Positions 38,640-50,541 of a stretch of DNA of 64,000 nt are shown here, piece after piece. Origin of the DNA: Hydractinia symbiolongicarpus (Eukaryota > Cnidaria > Hydrozoa > Anthoathecata > Hydractiniidae); assembly GCF_029227915.1 (NCBI RefSeq), contig NC_079877.1:9796001-9860000 (forward strand). Reading direction: 5' to 3'. Every line of letters starts with the position of its first letter. Within the stretch, counting starts at the first letter, position 1. Made by a program: the position numbers and the translations under genes. Under the pieces are notes generated by a model, which ran no database searches, had not been told where the DNA came from, and was given only the letters and a program-made list of their open reading frames with translations.

Positions 38640-39190
38640 ATGATTTTGGACGAGGATATTTCAAATAAGGATTCTTCGATAAAATATCCTTGTCAAAAGG
38701 CTATATGCATGTGCAATGAAAGCCTGAAACAGCAGTTTCAATTGTCGCTATTTTAAATATGTGTGAAAAATTCCTTAAGGAACTTCAACCGCATTTATCC
38801 TTGCTTGTTGTTAATGCATCCAAGATGTGCAAGGAGTATGAAAAGCACTTTTCAACGGCTTGAAAAAAATAGGATGTAGCGGTTAATGTGATGTGAGCGG
38901 TTATTGTGATGTGTGTGATGGAAGGACTCTTTCACCACTAGTTGCAGATGCTACACCTTTTTTTCTTTTTGTAAACAATACCATTTGTGGTTTATAGACA
39001 CACGACATACCAGATTCGTCACAATTATAAATTTGATTCAACAGAAAATTGTGTTTCGCAATCCATGTTTCTTAGCTATCAAATTCAACAGAAGTTTTGT
39101 GCAACTTAAATCCACGCTTTGAAGCGACACCTTCTGGTTTTCTCAATGACAAAGGTGGATGTCTTCTTAAAAATCTTTGTTTCTCTTTGT
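38640..39190 (-). pseudogene. Pogo-like (DDE) transposase relic
   Basis: Conceptual minus-strand translation across several frames gives RFLRRHPPLSLRKPEGVASK near 39115-39180. This matches the WF..FL.RHP.LSLR.PE segment that ends the CENP-B-type DNA-binding domain of pogo/Tigger transposases. IYNCDESGM near 39005-39025 is the first catalytic Asp motif, and TSGER follows. Near 38690-38720 an AF/PFDKDI-like segment recalls the conserved C-terminal G.YPFN..V. Multiple stops and frame changes separate these pieces, so the gene is dead. The inverted-repeat ends of its element were not found. Confidence 0.55.
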
Positions 39191-39199
39191 TTAATGGGT

Positions 39200-42100
39200 A
39201 ATTGATTGTGTTCGTTGTTACATGATAATCAAACATAACTTTCTTCTATTTTTAAGGATTATGCAAGTCCCTATAATGTATTGCACTAAATAATCTCATC
39301 TTTTTCACTTAGCACAGTCCTTCATCATTGACGCTCCGTTGAAGTAATTCGTAAGGAGCATCATGCCCTTTGGATGCTTTCCAAAGAGACATGATTTGTT
39401 TCTTTTACAGCATTTATGGCTTCACAAATCGCTTTTAAATCTCAAATTGCACTGGAAGATATGCGTACGCAATTTCTTGTCACTCAAAAAAGAAAAAAAG
39501 GTGATTATATAATAGAAAAGATGAACAAATCGATGTCAGTGATTCCATTTAACAAGGTAATCGCATATCTCCAAAAAGCCATTTGAAGACCATGAAGGGG
39601 CATGTGTTGTGCAAAAACAAAGCAAATGAAGGTTATTAAAAGTCACAGTACATTGTTGGCGCGTTTTACCCCACCTTCAGTTCATTTGGAAAGGGTTAGA
39701 ATATTTTAAAAATCTTAAACATCGGGATAAAAAGCACTTTAAAAGTTGAGAATAGAATCTTCATGCTTAACATTTTCGTCTTCTCTTCTGTATTTTGCTT
39801 TGTTTATTTCGGCTACGTTACATAACTACGCATGGGTACCATTTTATGACTTCTTTTTGCAAAAGTCACAACAAAATGGGCAATCTTGTGAATACTTTCC
39901 ACATTTCTGCTTTTTGTGATGCACCATTGTCTAAAACCCCTCGTTTTTTTCTGTTTTTTCCTAGCAGCGGACAAAATCTTTCACAGTTAAATTAAAATGG
40001 AATGTCAAACATTTGGATTCACCTCTCTACATAATCGTTTACTGTATCCTGTCTTGTTTAAATGATTTCTTACTCATAATATGCGTAACATCACAGAATT
40101 GTAAACATTTCAGGTATAATGCTTTCGTCATCCTCTAAGTAGTTAGTGTAATTTCTTTTATTTATTTCCGTAAACAATTTTATTTTTTTTGGCATTTTAA
40201 CATTTTTTTTTCTTCATTGACTTCCATCTCATCTTTCGCATATCGAAGACAAAAAAAAACAGCTCGCATCCGCAATTATGAAATAACAACACTTTGTTAC
40301 TTGCTAATTCGCCATACGAAATATAAAAGTGAAACGTTCAACCAAAATTCTGACCGTCCTTGAAACAAATCCGCGAGAAATAAGTGATCAAAAGGATAAA
40401 TTAGGCCTACTCCCTTGTTTTAATGTCATAATTGTTACTGCACTGTATTTAACCATGGAAATTTGTATAAATTTTCCCTTTTTGTTTTTGACCAATTAAA
40501 GCAATGTTGTTACTGGTAATGGGAAATTGTTTTTTTTTTATTATATTATTCACGATTTTTAGTCTGTGGAGAGTACATATATATATAAAAGAATGTGATA
40601 AATCAATGCTGTTACTGGTGATGGAAAATTGAATTTTCAATTATCTTACGCACAATCTTGCTCTGTGAAAAATTATTTTTATAGTACGAGCCCAATTTTT
40701 TCAAGTTAGCCCCAAAGCTTAAAAGTTGTCTCATTGTTGATATTATGTATTAGAATTTTTTAAACTTTTATACTCTGTGCGTACATTTTCTTGAGACATA
40801 TATTGATATGTTGTTTATTTTTTCACAAATGTTTTAGTTAATATTTTCTTATATTGCTAAATTTTGTCTACATCTTATGACATGTAATATTTTTGAAAAG
40901 ATATTTTAATGTATTCATGTGGTTTTATGTTTAAAATGCTGTAGCTTACCCAGGCTTTGAACATCTAAAAACTGCTTTTGCGAATCACTAGTTTAAGAGC
41001 TTAAGAGTTTAAAACTTTTTAAGATATCCCATATCGCACCGTCAGAATATTTACATTTGCACACAAAGCAAGTAAATTTGGGTTAGCAAGTATATTTTGT
41101 TCTGTATTTTAAAAAAATTTTGAGAGCAAATACACGATTTATTTTTGACCTTCACTCGTTCATTGACTATCTGTCTTGTTTCAAATTAAGCCTACCAGCA
41201 ATATTTCATTTGGGTAGTATTTGAGGTGTGTACGCTATAAAAACAAAAAAAGAAAGCATTGGTTGTAGTCCTCTGCAAAAACAAAAATATCAACGCTAGG
41301 AAAGATTTAAAAAAATTTCTGACCATGATAAGTTATACTGACAGAGGATTAGCTGCGGGAGATTTTGTGAACGGTTTTCATGTTATTTACTTGTACTCGA
41401 TTATTTTTTTGTGTTTCTCTGAAAAACTCACTAGACAGTTATATTTTCGTGTTTCCCATGTATGCCATGTTTTCCTGATCCATCTGATCTTTGTGAGTAG
41501 AATTGACGATGTTTTTACATCCAGCAGAGATATGTAGAAAGTGATACTGGACCCCTTCTAAAAATTTACTTTTTTTTACTTAAATTTACTTTACGATTTT
41601 GCTGCATTTCAAAGATACTAATCTATATTCAAATCTAAAAAACTAAGCCTTTATCCGAATAAAAGTGCCTGTTCCGATGTATGCAGTTAAGCCTTAGTCT
41701 ATATACAGCGATTTTATGAGAGAATATGGGATACTGAAGCTGTTTCAGAAGGTTTTGATTCACTGAACTAATTACTGCAGTTGTCCTAAGGTGGTAAATG
41801 TCCAAAAAAAGATATTTAATCAAAGAAAACTGGCGTCTGATGTAGAGATACAGAAATCATGCAACCTACAACATCAGATGTCATTTTTCTTTATTAGTGT
41901 ATTTTTCTACATTGCTGTAGAACTTTTTCTTTGCAAAATACAACTTTCCCGAATTTCATAAATTATAATAATTATGGCGTCATCCAAAATTTGATAATTA
42001 TTCTGTGCTCTTCAAATTAGGATATTCGGATAGAATATTAAATTATCATGAAAAAAATGTAAGTTTATAGTGCAATACAATATTCTGGTTGGATTTTATT

Positions 42101-42790
42101 TTGAATTAAAGAAAATAATTATTTTGAAAACGAGGCTATTCTTGGAAAGCTCGGCTGTATAAAGGGTTTGACCGTAACTTTCAGCGCGGAATTGAGGCAA
42201 ATATGGAACAGAAATATGTATAAAAATTAGGTAATTTGTCTACGTTTTGCTAAGGAACTTAGGGATAAGAACCTTTTTTAGTATCGACCGCTTTAATTGG
42301 GTTTGACATAATTAAGAAATTCGGGAAAGGTCTATTGTCTTTACCTTTTTTCAACCGGAACCAATGCTTTATCATTTTGGTGTGGCATTGTCAGGGTTAA
42401 AATTAGTGAATTTTATACCCGAACACAAATTACTTATTATCTCGACATTTTGCTAAAAAAATTTAAAAAAAAAAGGAATTTTGTAAGAATATAATGTCTC
42501 GAATAACGAAATTGACAAAATTTAGCGAAAACATATTTTCGCGAATGGCGTCAGTGGCGATTAAAACATTCCGCGAAAAACAAATATTTGCGATATTTAA
42601 TTCTAGCGAAAATTTATTTATTAATAAGTTAGTAGGGGGTGTTGAAGAATAATACTGCTAGTGCGGGAGCATTATTGCTGACTCAAAAGCAAGAATGGGC
42701 TTGGAGGTTCAAGACATTAAATTTCCAGGTCATATTTCGTGTCAAGAAGAGACAACAGGGCTAGGATCGAACGAGAAAACTCGAAAATGT
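39200..42790. other. Intergenic AT-rich DNA
   Basis: No gene is supported. A TTACTGGTAATGG / TTACTGGTGATGG pair (40508-40625) marks a short degenerate duplication. CGCGAA-rich words at 42525-42605 resemble those near 8420-8500. Confidence 0.4.
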
Positions 42791-42792
42791 CA

Positions 42793-42904
42793 AACTTTAT
42801 TTGTTCCGCAAAATGCCATCTCGAAAACGGATTTTGGACATTCGAAGCTAAGCAGCTGTGAAGTGAATTAATATTAGCCCGTGTGAATTTTGCGACAATA
42901 ATTT
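42793..42904. repeat. ~110-bp direct repeat, copy 1
   Basis: TTTATTTGTTCCGCAAAATG through TTGCGACAATAATTTAA is repeated at 44062-44164 with only a short deletion (CTAAG) in the second copy. The 1.15 kb between them contains two diverged copies of a further repeat (CAAAAG.ACGTGAT.C.TACAT and TTCTTGATCA words near 43610 and 43776). No LTR hallmarks are clear. Confidence 0.8.
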
Positions 42905-44061
42905 AAGCAGAATTTATTTATTTGTCAAATACATATAGAAGTACACGTAATCAGCCGCAAAACTTCAGCCCTAAGATAGCACGATGGTTTCTATTTGTCG
43001 TCACATTGGCTCCCCCAACCTCGTCCCCAGGATTATTTGCTTCTCAACGGCGCTGCGCTTTCTGATAGCAAAAGTAAAAGGTGCCGGGGTCGAGCTTGGC
43101 TCCCCCTTCTTCCCCCGAAAAATGTCAACAATGGTTTGTGGTGAACAGACTTTTATGCAGAGGATGTGTGTTTACCCAGGGAGTTAAATATCATAATTTT
43201 CATCTGATGCAGCAGCTTCAACAATAGTAATTTAAAACTTTCCCCCAATAATATAGAGAGTATGTCTGTCTGTGACAAGCAAAGTAGATGTGCTCATTTT
43301 CCTTTGATGTAGCCGAAAATTGCATATCTAATGTGTTAAATTTTCTGACGTTGAGGCGCGACGAAAATAACAGTACTTTAAAGTCAATATCCTATATCAA
43401 ATGCATAAAGCCATTGAAGTTACTTCAAATTTTGATGCCAAATAACTTGGAAACGAGGTGGTGACATCAAGGATATTTCACTGCACGGGTAACTACAGAC
43501 CACCTGAGATCAATTTGGGTAAGTTTCCCAAACCTCGGTCCCAGAATCCGTTTCGGAATGGACGGGTTGATTACCTCATCAAAAAACCTTTAAACCCCAA
43601 GCAACCGTTTGTCAAAAGTACATGATCCTATACATCTTCTTGATCAGCATTTTAAGATCTATAAGATGAAAGCAACGGTTAGCAAATTTCTAAAGAAACA
43701 TTTTTTGTTGTTTTATAAGGGAATTTGCTGATGTTAGCAAAATTTTTAAACCGTTATATCTCATTAACCGTTCATCAAAAGCACGTGATTACATACATTT
43801 TCTTGATCAACGCGTTAAGCTTTATACAATAGAGGCAACGTAAAAACCAGAGTCTAATTTTTTTTGCATGTGGGTTGTTGATGACATTAAAAACTCAAAT
43901 GACGCTTCCTTTTTTTTTCTTGCCTCTGGATATTTCCACGGGCACTAGGGTTCTAGCCTTTTGACATTAATCAAGCGCTAGCGACTTTGGCATCACGCGA
44001 AGAGAAGTGATTGAATTAAAGGCTTCTGGAGGGTAAACTATAGTGCGAGAGTTAAAAATTT

Positions 44062-44164
44062 TATTTGTTCCGCAAAATGCCATCTCGAAAACGGATTTTG
44101 GACATTCGAAGCAGCTGTGAAGTGAATTAATATTAGCCCGTGTGAATTTTGCGACAATAATTTA
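44062..44164. repeat. ~110-bp direct repeat, copy 2
   Basis: Partner of 42793-42904. Both lack obvious TG..CA ends, and the flanks give no clear target duplication. An LTR or a duplicated MITE end are both possible. Confidence 0.8.
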
Positions 44165-44748
44165 AATAAAAATTAGCATACGGATTTGCGGGAACTCATT
44201 GAAATTCTGTTTTCGGTCGAGAAAACGATATTATCTTTAATCTTCATCCTTTTTCCAAAACACTTTAGGGGATAGACCTGACTTAAAAACACAAGGTTTG
44301 TTCAGATCCAAATTACGTCATCATTAAATACTTTATAGTTAGACAAAATTTCGCGAGTGTGTCCCCCACATTGCAAAACTTTTGGGACGTAAACTACAGC
44401 CATTTTTCAAATTTTACGCTGGAAAAGTTTTTAAAGGATGGACTAAGTTTTTGTTGTTTATTCCAAATTAACAATCTAAAAAATCCCGTCACACATACTT
44501 CGTAATTCTAAAGGATCCCAACAGGTTCGTACCTCTGGAAATGTTTATTCATTAAAGTTCCGCAAGACACAAAGTTGTGAAAGCTGAAGATCTGAAGAAC
44601 AATCTTTTTTTACTCTGCAACATACAAAAGTATTATTTTTAATGCATGATTTATCATGTAAATAAGCTCTACATCAGCACCTTGGAAACACTTGTGGTTT
44701 GCTTATTTGTAAGAAAAAACGAGTGTAAAGACAAAGTCATTGTTGATA

Positions 44749-44754
44749 TTTATT
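44749..44754 (-). terminator. Candidate polyadenylation signal for TCTP
   Basis: AATAAA on the minus strand, about 300 bases downstream of the TCTP stop codon, would give a 3' UTR of ordinary length. Chosen by position only. Confidence 0.4.
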
Positions 44755-45048
44755 AAAGATGTACAAGACATAAATCGGCGAATTTTACAATTCAGAAGAC
44801 ATATCCATGTGAAATTCCAGTAAGCTAAAATAAAAAAGTAAACAAATTATAATGACAAACATGATTAAATCCATAAATTATGTATATGCACCAAATTGCT
44901 GATCTCTTGCTTTGGTTATATTCACTAAAATTTAGGTTTTCCAGTGTTTTTAAAGTGCAGTTTTAAAAATATAATCTCAAATTGCACCTGTTTACTGATA
45001 AAAACCCAAATTATCTGAAATACAATAAGAACACATACTGTTAGGAGG

Positions 45049-48000
45049 TCAACATTTCTCGTCATACAATCCATCCTTAAATACTGTTATTTTGACTTCA
45101 GTCCCCACTTTATATTCACCTAACTGTTCATACACTATAATCATTCCATCCAAATCCAACTCATCACCATCAGTGGCAAAAAATTGTAGATTTTTGAAAT
45201 CTTTTAAAATAGGTGCGATAGCTTTTGACATGTTCGTCTTTAAAAAGTTGCCACGCTCTGCGTCTGTTTCAGAAACCTTTTTCACAAGTTTATCTGCATA
45301 TTTTTTCACTGCAGCCTTGAAGTCGGATTTTGAAGCAATGCTTGGAATTTCTTGGAGGTTAGCACCATCGATAATATTTCCAATTAAGATAGCATCACTT
45401 TTTACATCCTCAGCAGTATCTTCTGCAGATTTATTACCACCTATGGCACTCTCGTCAATTTCAGTGGAACATTCAATCAATTTTCCAGTCACAACATAAA
45501 CCAGATCATCCACTAGTTCGATTTTGAAAGCGTCTGTGAACACATCCTTTTCTAAAAAGATGGATGTACTGATTACTCATGGTGACATTGTCTGGGCGAA
45601 TTCAAATAATGTCTGACTAACATTGTCTGTTTTGAATATTATTTTAAAGAAAGTTTTAGAACTAACTGGATTATTCATATATCAAAATACTGTATCTGAA
45701 ACTGTCACTTTACTTTGGTTTTCATTGTCATGGATTGTATGATAATTTAGGCTAAATTTGTAAGCTAAGGTTTAGTCAAGCAATGTCTTTAACAATAATA
45801 ATAACAAACTTTTTTTAGCTGAATCTGAGGCTCAGTTTTTTTGTGTAGTGCAGTATCAAAATTAATTTGTTTGAAAACAGTGACCCACATAGAAAAATAA
45901 AATAAAATGACCCAAAAACCAATTTTTTAAACATGATCACAGATGCATATTCAGATATCACACACAACATACAAAGAATTAACCACTTAATTAATCACTC
46001 AAAACTGTTTCTACAGTTGTGAGCCCCTCCTGGAAATATTAGACAAGGTATATTCTTCGTTATTTGTGAGGCCTGCCATGTAAAATATGTACATCTATCC
46101 ATTACCAGCAGCAAGCCTATCAATAAGAAAATAACACCCAAGCAATAAATCGCTCTCCAAAGTTACAATAATTGGTCAAGCAAGCCGAATAAATGAAACA
46201 AGTTTATAAAACGCATATTTTATTACAAAATTTTTTTTATTTATTTTATCATCTTTTTTTATATATTTTAGTTAATTTTTACTGGAAATAATAACATTGA
46301 TTTTCACGTGAGAGGAACTTCTATTGCCCAGCCAGAAAAACTTTTTGTGGAATCAGGGGAGCAATCAATGGCTCAGCTAGTTTCTCGTTTCTCAGAATTG
46401 GGCAACCTTTGTGTGAGCAAGAGCTATTGCTCTCCCTTATTGATAGGCCTGCAGTAGAATTTCTCCAATTTTTTTAGGAGAATTATTACAAAGCGAATTG
46501 TGGCAACAAATTATACCTGCACAATATCTTTTTTATTTCCACAAGAAAAAAAAAACATGTGGCAAATCTAAAAAAATACTAATGTAAGCACTTTTCATCA
46601 ATAAAAAAAAAACAATTATTTATAATTCTTTCCAGAGTTTTTTAAACTGAACCAGAGGTGTAATATGATGTTTGACATACTCAGAAAAACGAGGAAATTT
46701 TAAAATTTTGAAAGTGCATTTCTTTCTTAATTTTCCAGGGTATTATCAAACTGGGTATCACCAGAATTATTTTGTTGCAAAAATTTTACCTCTGCTTCTA
46801 AAAATGAAGAAAAAAAAAGGAAATATTTTATTTTCACGATTTCGTTTGAACACATAAGGCCTATACAAGCTTACCCAGATAATTCATCGCAAACAAAGTT
46901 GACATCCCCAAATATTGGGTTATTGCAAAAAAAATTCCGAAACATTCTACCATTTAAGCCAAATTGTTAAAACAAAATCAAAACAAACTGTACATGATCA
47001 GTTAAATTTTGCTGGGAGTTTGCCATTCATTTTGCTTTTCGAAAATCCCCCTTATGACAAACAATAAAATCAACAACAAAAATTAGAGAAACATCGCTTG
47101 GTCTTTTTAAATTCTGATGTCAAAACAAACTGTACATGATCAGTTAAATTTTGCTGGGAGTTTGCCATTCATTTTGCTTTTCGAAAATCCCCCTTATGAC
47201 AAACAATAAAATCAACAACAAAAATTAGAGAAACATCGCTTGGTCTTTTTAAATTCTGATGAACAGTTATCGCGAAATTATCAAGAAATGTATTAGTAAG
47301 TTCAGTTTTTGATTTTTGGTAGTGACAGGGGTGAATAGATTTGTTATGTGATTTAAAATCTTTGAATATATATGTAGCGTATGATAGAACAATACGTAAG
47401 ACATTTGCATATTATGTTGCGTGGTCTTGTTGTAGCTTATTTTAAAGTTAAGCATTGCTAGAAACTGACAATTAAAAATAAGGTTAAATTCTACTTGTCG
47501 ACATATCACAGATTGCCTGGACCAATTATTATTATTCTAAATATTTATACAGGATATAGCCACTTCATTATTGGAAATACTGTTACTAACATGGGTCCTG
47601 TGTTCTCACATGGCATCGGTTAGCCCGTAGCTGTGGTAAAGACACTTGCTAAACATGACCGCACTTTGGACCGAACCACAGACTTTGTGATTGCGAAGCA
47701 AAACCCATAATCACAAGGCCACACGCATGGAGTAATATAAATGTCACCAGCAGAGGTACAACTTCACTCACTAGTGGCTGCAAAAAGAAATATATTCTGT
47801 ACTCAATTTATGTTGGCCTAATACATTTTCTAAAAGTCTATTTGGAGTTTGTTGCCTAGGTAAAAAAAAATAATCGAGTTTACACATTCAATTTCATAAA
47901 CAAATCCAGGCCTTTTCAGGAGAGGCGTGCAATAGCATGCGCACACCTCCACACACACGCAAAATGGCTTAGGCGTGCTATTGATAGCACCTGCAAAATG

Positions 48001-50541
48001 ACAAATTTTATAAGAAGTTAACCAGTGCAGCACACCCAAAAACACACCTAAAATACATGAGGCGTGCTTTTTGGCACACACGTATTAAAATTTTCCTGAA
48101 AAGGCCTGCAAATCAAATATATTTCATGATCAAACACTCATACAGAAACGCTAAACAGTTGGACTGGGTTAAAATATAAATTATTAAAAAGAAATATGAG
48201 TGGCTTTCATAGAGACAAAAGGAAGAAAATTAGACAGTACATAGAAAGGATGAAAGGGTCAAGCATACAGAACTATTACTAGAGCCCTTATATGCAAACA
48301 AGGCAAAATAATAATAATAATATTAGGATAACATAAACTAATTAGGCTATTTGTTAACGCACTGTCTTAATCTTTATTTCCTCTCCTTGTGCAGCAAAAT
48401 TTCAAAGCTTTGATATATAAAAAAATTGTCAAATTTGTATGACGGAACTCTAAAAGATATTGACCAAAATAATTAAAATATTTTGCGCATGACCTAACTC
48501 GAAGATTCTTTCTGGCTAAACACTGTATTTCTGCAACCGCCATTTTAAAAACCACACTTTGTTCCACATCCTTATTAGACTATTTGATATGCTAATTAGG
48601 TCATTCTCGCAGGAATTAAATATTTCGTCGACCCGTCGTTACTTTTCGTTGAAATTTTAATAAGTTAAGTGCAGCATTGGCAAGAATCAAAATAGCAAAT
48701 GATATGGATGCAATTATTTTTTTGCAAAAGTTAAAAATATGATTTCATATCCTGGAAGTTTGCTCTACTAATTCAAACATTGTATTTTATTTAATATGAA
48801 TCCATAAAAGACTAGATCAATGCAAGACAATTTAAGCGTCTCACAATTGTGTGAATAATTTATTTATGGCGAAAGTGTACCTTATGGCAAAAATTGTTCC
48901 TTTGTACACTAGCATTTATTATTTTTTTTTTAAAGTAGTTTTCCAATGAAGAAATATTAACTTCGTCAACAAACAGTTTCCTCTCTGTCAACGGCAAATT
49001 GGCCGTTAGGGGGGGGGGGGGGGAGGGGGCAATACATTGTCCGTTAAAAATATAAAAATGAAGACAAATTTCACTTTATCACCTTTTTTATATATATTTT
49101 AGGGAAATGAAAAGAATTCAACAAATAAGAAAATGTTTCCACAGTTAAAATCTGCCATAATCTAGGATTGGTTTAAAAAAATGGATTTCGCGTTTGTAAA
49201 GTCTCCACAAAGATTGTTTCGTAAAGCGCTGGGGCATGGCTGTTTCGCTACAGTCAAACCGCGGACAAAATTAAAATGGCTTCCACAATTTTTTCGAAAT
49301 TTTGTATTTGTATCATTTTTTAAGTTATTGAAACTTTTTTTGTATTGTTTTAATTTTACTGAAATAAAAAGTATTAAAACGATCTACTTTTCTCCTTTTT
49401 AAATATATAAATATGTTATACATGTGTGTTATGGATTTCGAGTTATTTCGTCAAAGAAAACACACAAAATTAAAAAAAAAACATTATTTTTGGCGAATGT
49501 ATTTTTAAATCTTTTCTTCTATTATGATAAACTAAAATGTTGAAACCGTCGACTCTGAATGACGTTTTATTTAATATATAGATGTCACATATTTGGCCCA
49601 AAAAACCTTAGGACCAAATAACCTTTGGACAATTTCGGACAGACTAATATTTTATCTAAATCATCTTTAATGGTCTTAAAATCCAAAGTAATGTTTTTTA
49701 TTTAGCTAATAAATGAACTTTAAGCATACATAAGGCTCTTAAGGCCGTTTTTCACATAGTTCTCACATTTGGCCCAAATACAACCCTTTGGACAGTTTCG
49801 GACAATAAGTAATTTTCATTCCAGATATTTAACCTAACCTGTGGACTATAAAAAACATGTTTTTTTAACATTATTCCAGAGATTTTGTGGAAGACATTTA
49901 TCTAAATGATAATTTTTAAGTCATTTTTAGACATTTTGGCCTAAATTTACCAATTTCGGACAGGTGTCCAAAAAAAATTTTCTTTTAATAATATGGACAA
50001 TTTATCTCAGATTATTATTCTTTTTACAGAATATAAAAACCTTATTTTGTTCTTGAGATATCCTGTTTTAACTGAGAGGGTAAATCCAATTATTTTTTTG
50101 TAGCATTTTTGTCTGCTCCGAAACAGCTGTGGGGGAGGGCCAAAACTCTATTGAACGCCAAATTTGCCGCTAACAGAGACGAAAAATTATGTAGGGGAAA
50201 TATGAGTGCTGTTAAAGGGCAGAAGGAGAGAGCAAGTCTAGCGGCCAATTTGCCGTTAACAGAGACAAAAACTGTTTGTCAATGGCCCATAATGGAAATG
50301 GCTGAATATTGATTTAATCTTTCTTTTATATAGCGAAGAATATTAATTGATATCATACAGCTATTTCAAAATAATCATCAGTAACTAATCCGAAGAGAGA
50401 TATTGAAGGAATATTATTACAACTCTACGAATAAAAGCAATGAATAAAAACAACTAAATAAAATCAAAAAATATTCTTCAAAACTGATAAGAATAAAATT
50501 CGGGATTCCATACCTGTAAAAATATCCTTATAAAGTCTCAT
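45049..50541 (-). CDS. tpt1: Translationally controlled tumour protein (TCTP)
   Basis: Two coding exons on the minus strand: 50541-50514 (MRLYKDIFT plus one base, donor GTATGG) and 45551-45049 (acceptor CTTTTTAG, continuing EKDVFTDAFKIELV). The junction preserves frame and recreates the conserved TCTP start (M..Y.D...). The total is about 176 residues, close to the family's roughly 172. Signatures include IDESAIGGNKSAED (the family's IGGNASAE), a basic central helical region with YADKLVKKV, LKDFKNLQFFATDGDELDLDGMI (the F.NYQFF....NPDGM motif) and the terminal VFKDGLYDEKC, with the near-invariant final Lys-Cys. TCTP is an abundant cytosolic protein linked to growth control, calcium and tubulin binding and survival. 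The 4962-bp intron holds several small transposons. Confidence 0.93.
46280..46454. repeat. Dispersed repeat, copy 2 (in TCTP intron)
   Basis: Same-orientation relative of 2560-2745, ending TTATTGATAGGCCTGCA. It lies in the TCTP intron, antisense to the gene strand as read. Confidence 0.65.
46979..47262. repeat. Perfect 142-bp tandem duplication
   Basis: Two adjacent copies (46979-47120 and 47121-47262), each beginning CAAAACAAACTGTACATGAT and ending AAATTCTGATG/T. They are identical or nearly so by eye. The duplication is recent or an assembly artefact and lies in the TCTP intron. Confidence 0.9.
47590..47735 (-). mobile_element. Degenerate tRNA-like SINE fragment
   Basis: On the minus strand, GTGGCCTTGTGATTATGGGT leads to GTGGTTCGGTCC, resembling a tRNA-type promoter with a box B (GGTTCGGTCC). 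The following TTAGCAAGTG...ACCACAGCTACGGGCTAACC recalls the GGTTAACC...CCATAGCCC region of the SINE at 12774-13112. It is old and heavily diverged. Confidence 0.4.
47907..48108. mobile_element. 202-bp MITE with perfect 15-bp TIRs
   Basis: CAGGCCTTTTCAGGA at the left end is the exact inverse complement of TCCTGAAAAGGCCTG at the right end. Both ends are flanked by CAAATC (47901-47906 and 48109-48114), a candidate target duplication. The interior has further short inverted GGCGTGC/GCACGCC words, so the whole can fold into a long hairpin. It has no coding capacity. The CAGG start is compatible with hAT or related superfamilies, but the six-base duplication does not settle this. Confidence 0.85.
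48969..50279. mobile_element. 1.3-kb TIR element in TCTP intron
   Basis: The left end ACAAACAGTTTCC...TCTGTCAACGGCAAATTGGC (48969-49008) is the inverse complement of the right end (50238-50279) over about 40 bases with around five differences. The right end is partly duplicated at 50156-50192. A run of about 17 G residues sits just inside the left end. The interior (49585-49975) has three diverged units containing TTTGGCCC and GGACAATTTCGGACA. It lacks a transposase. Only CA flanks both sides, so the target duplication is uncertain. Confidence 0.75.

Noticed and set aside
45092-45499. Plus-strand ORF opposite TCTP
   Set aside because: It is antisense to a conserved gene.
47830-48081. Cysteine-rich minus-strand ORF
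   Set aside because: It lies within the 202-bp MITE; composition comes from GTGTGC words.
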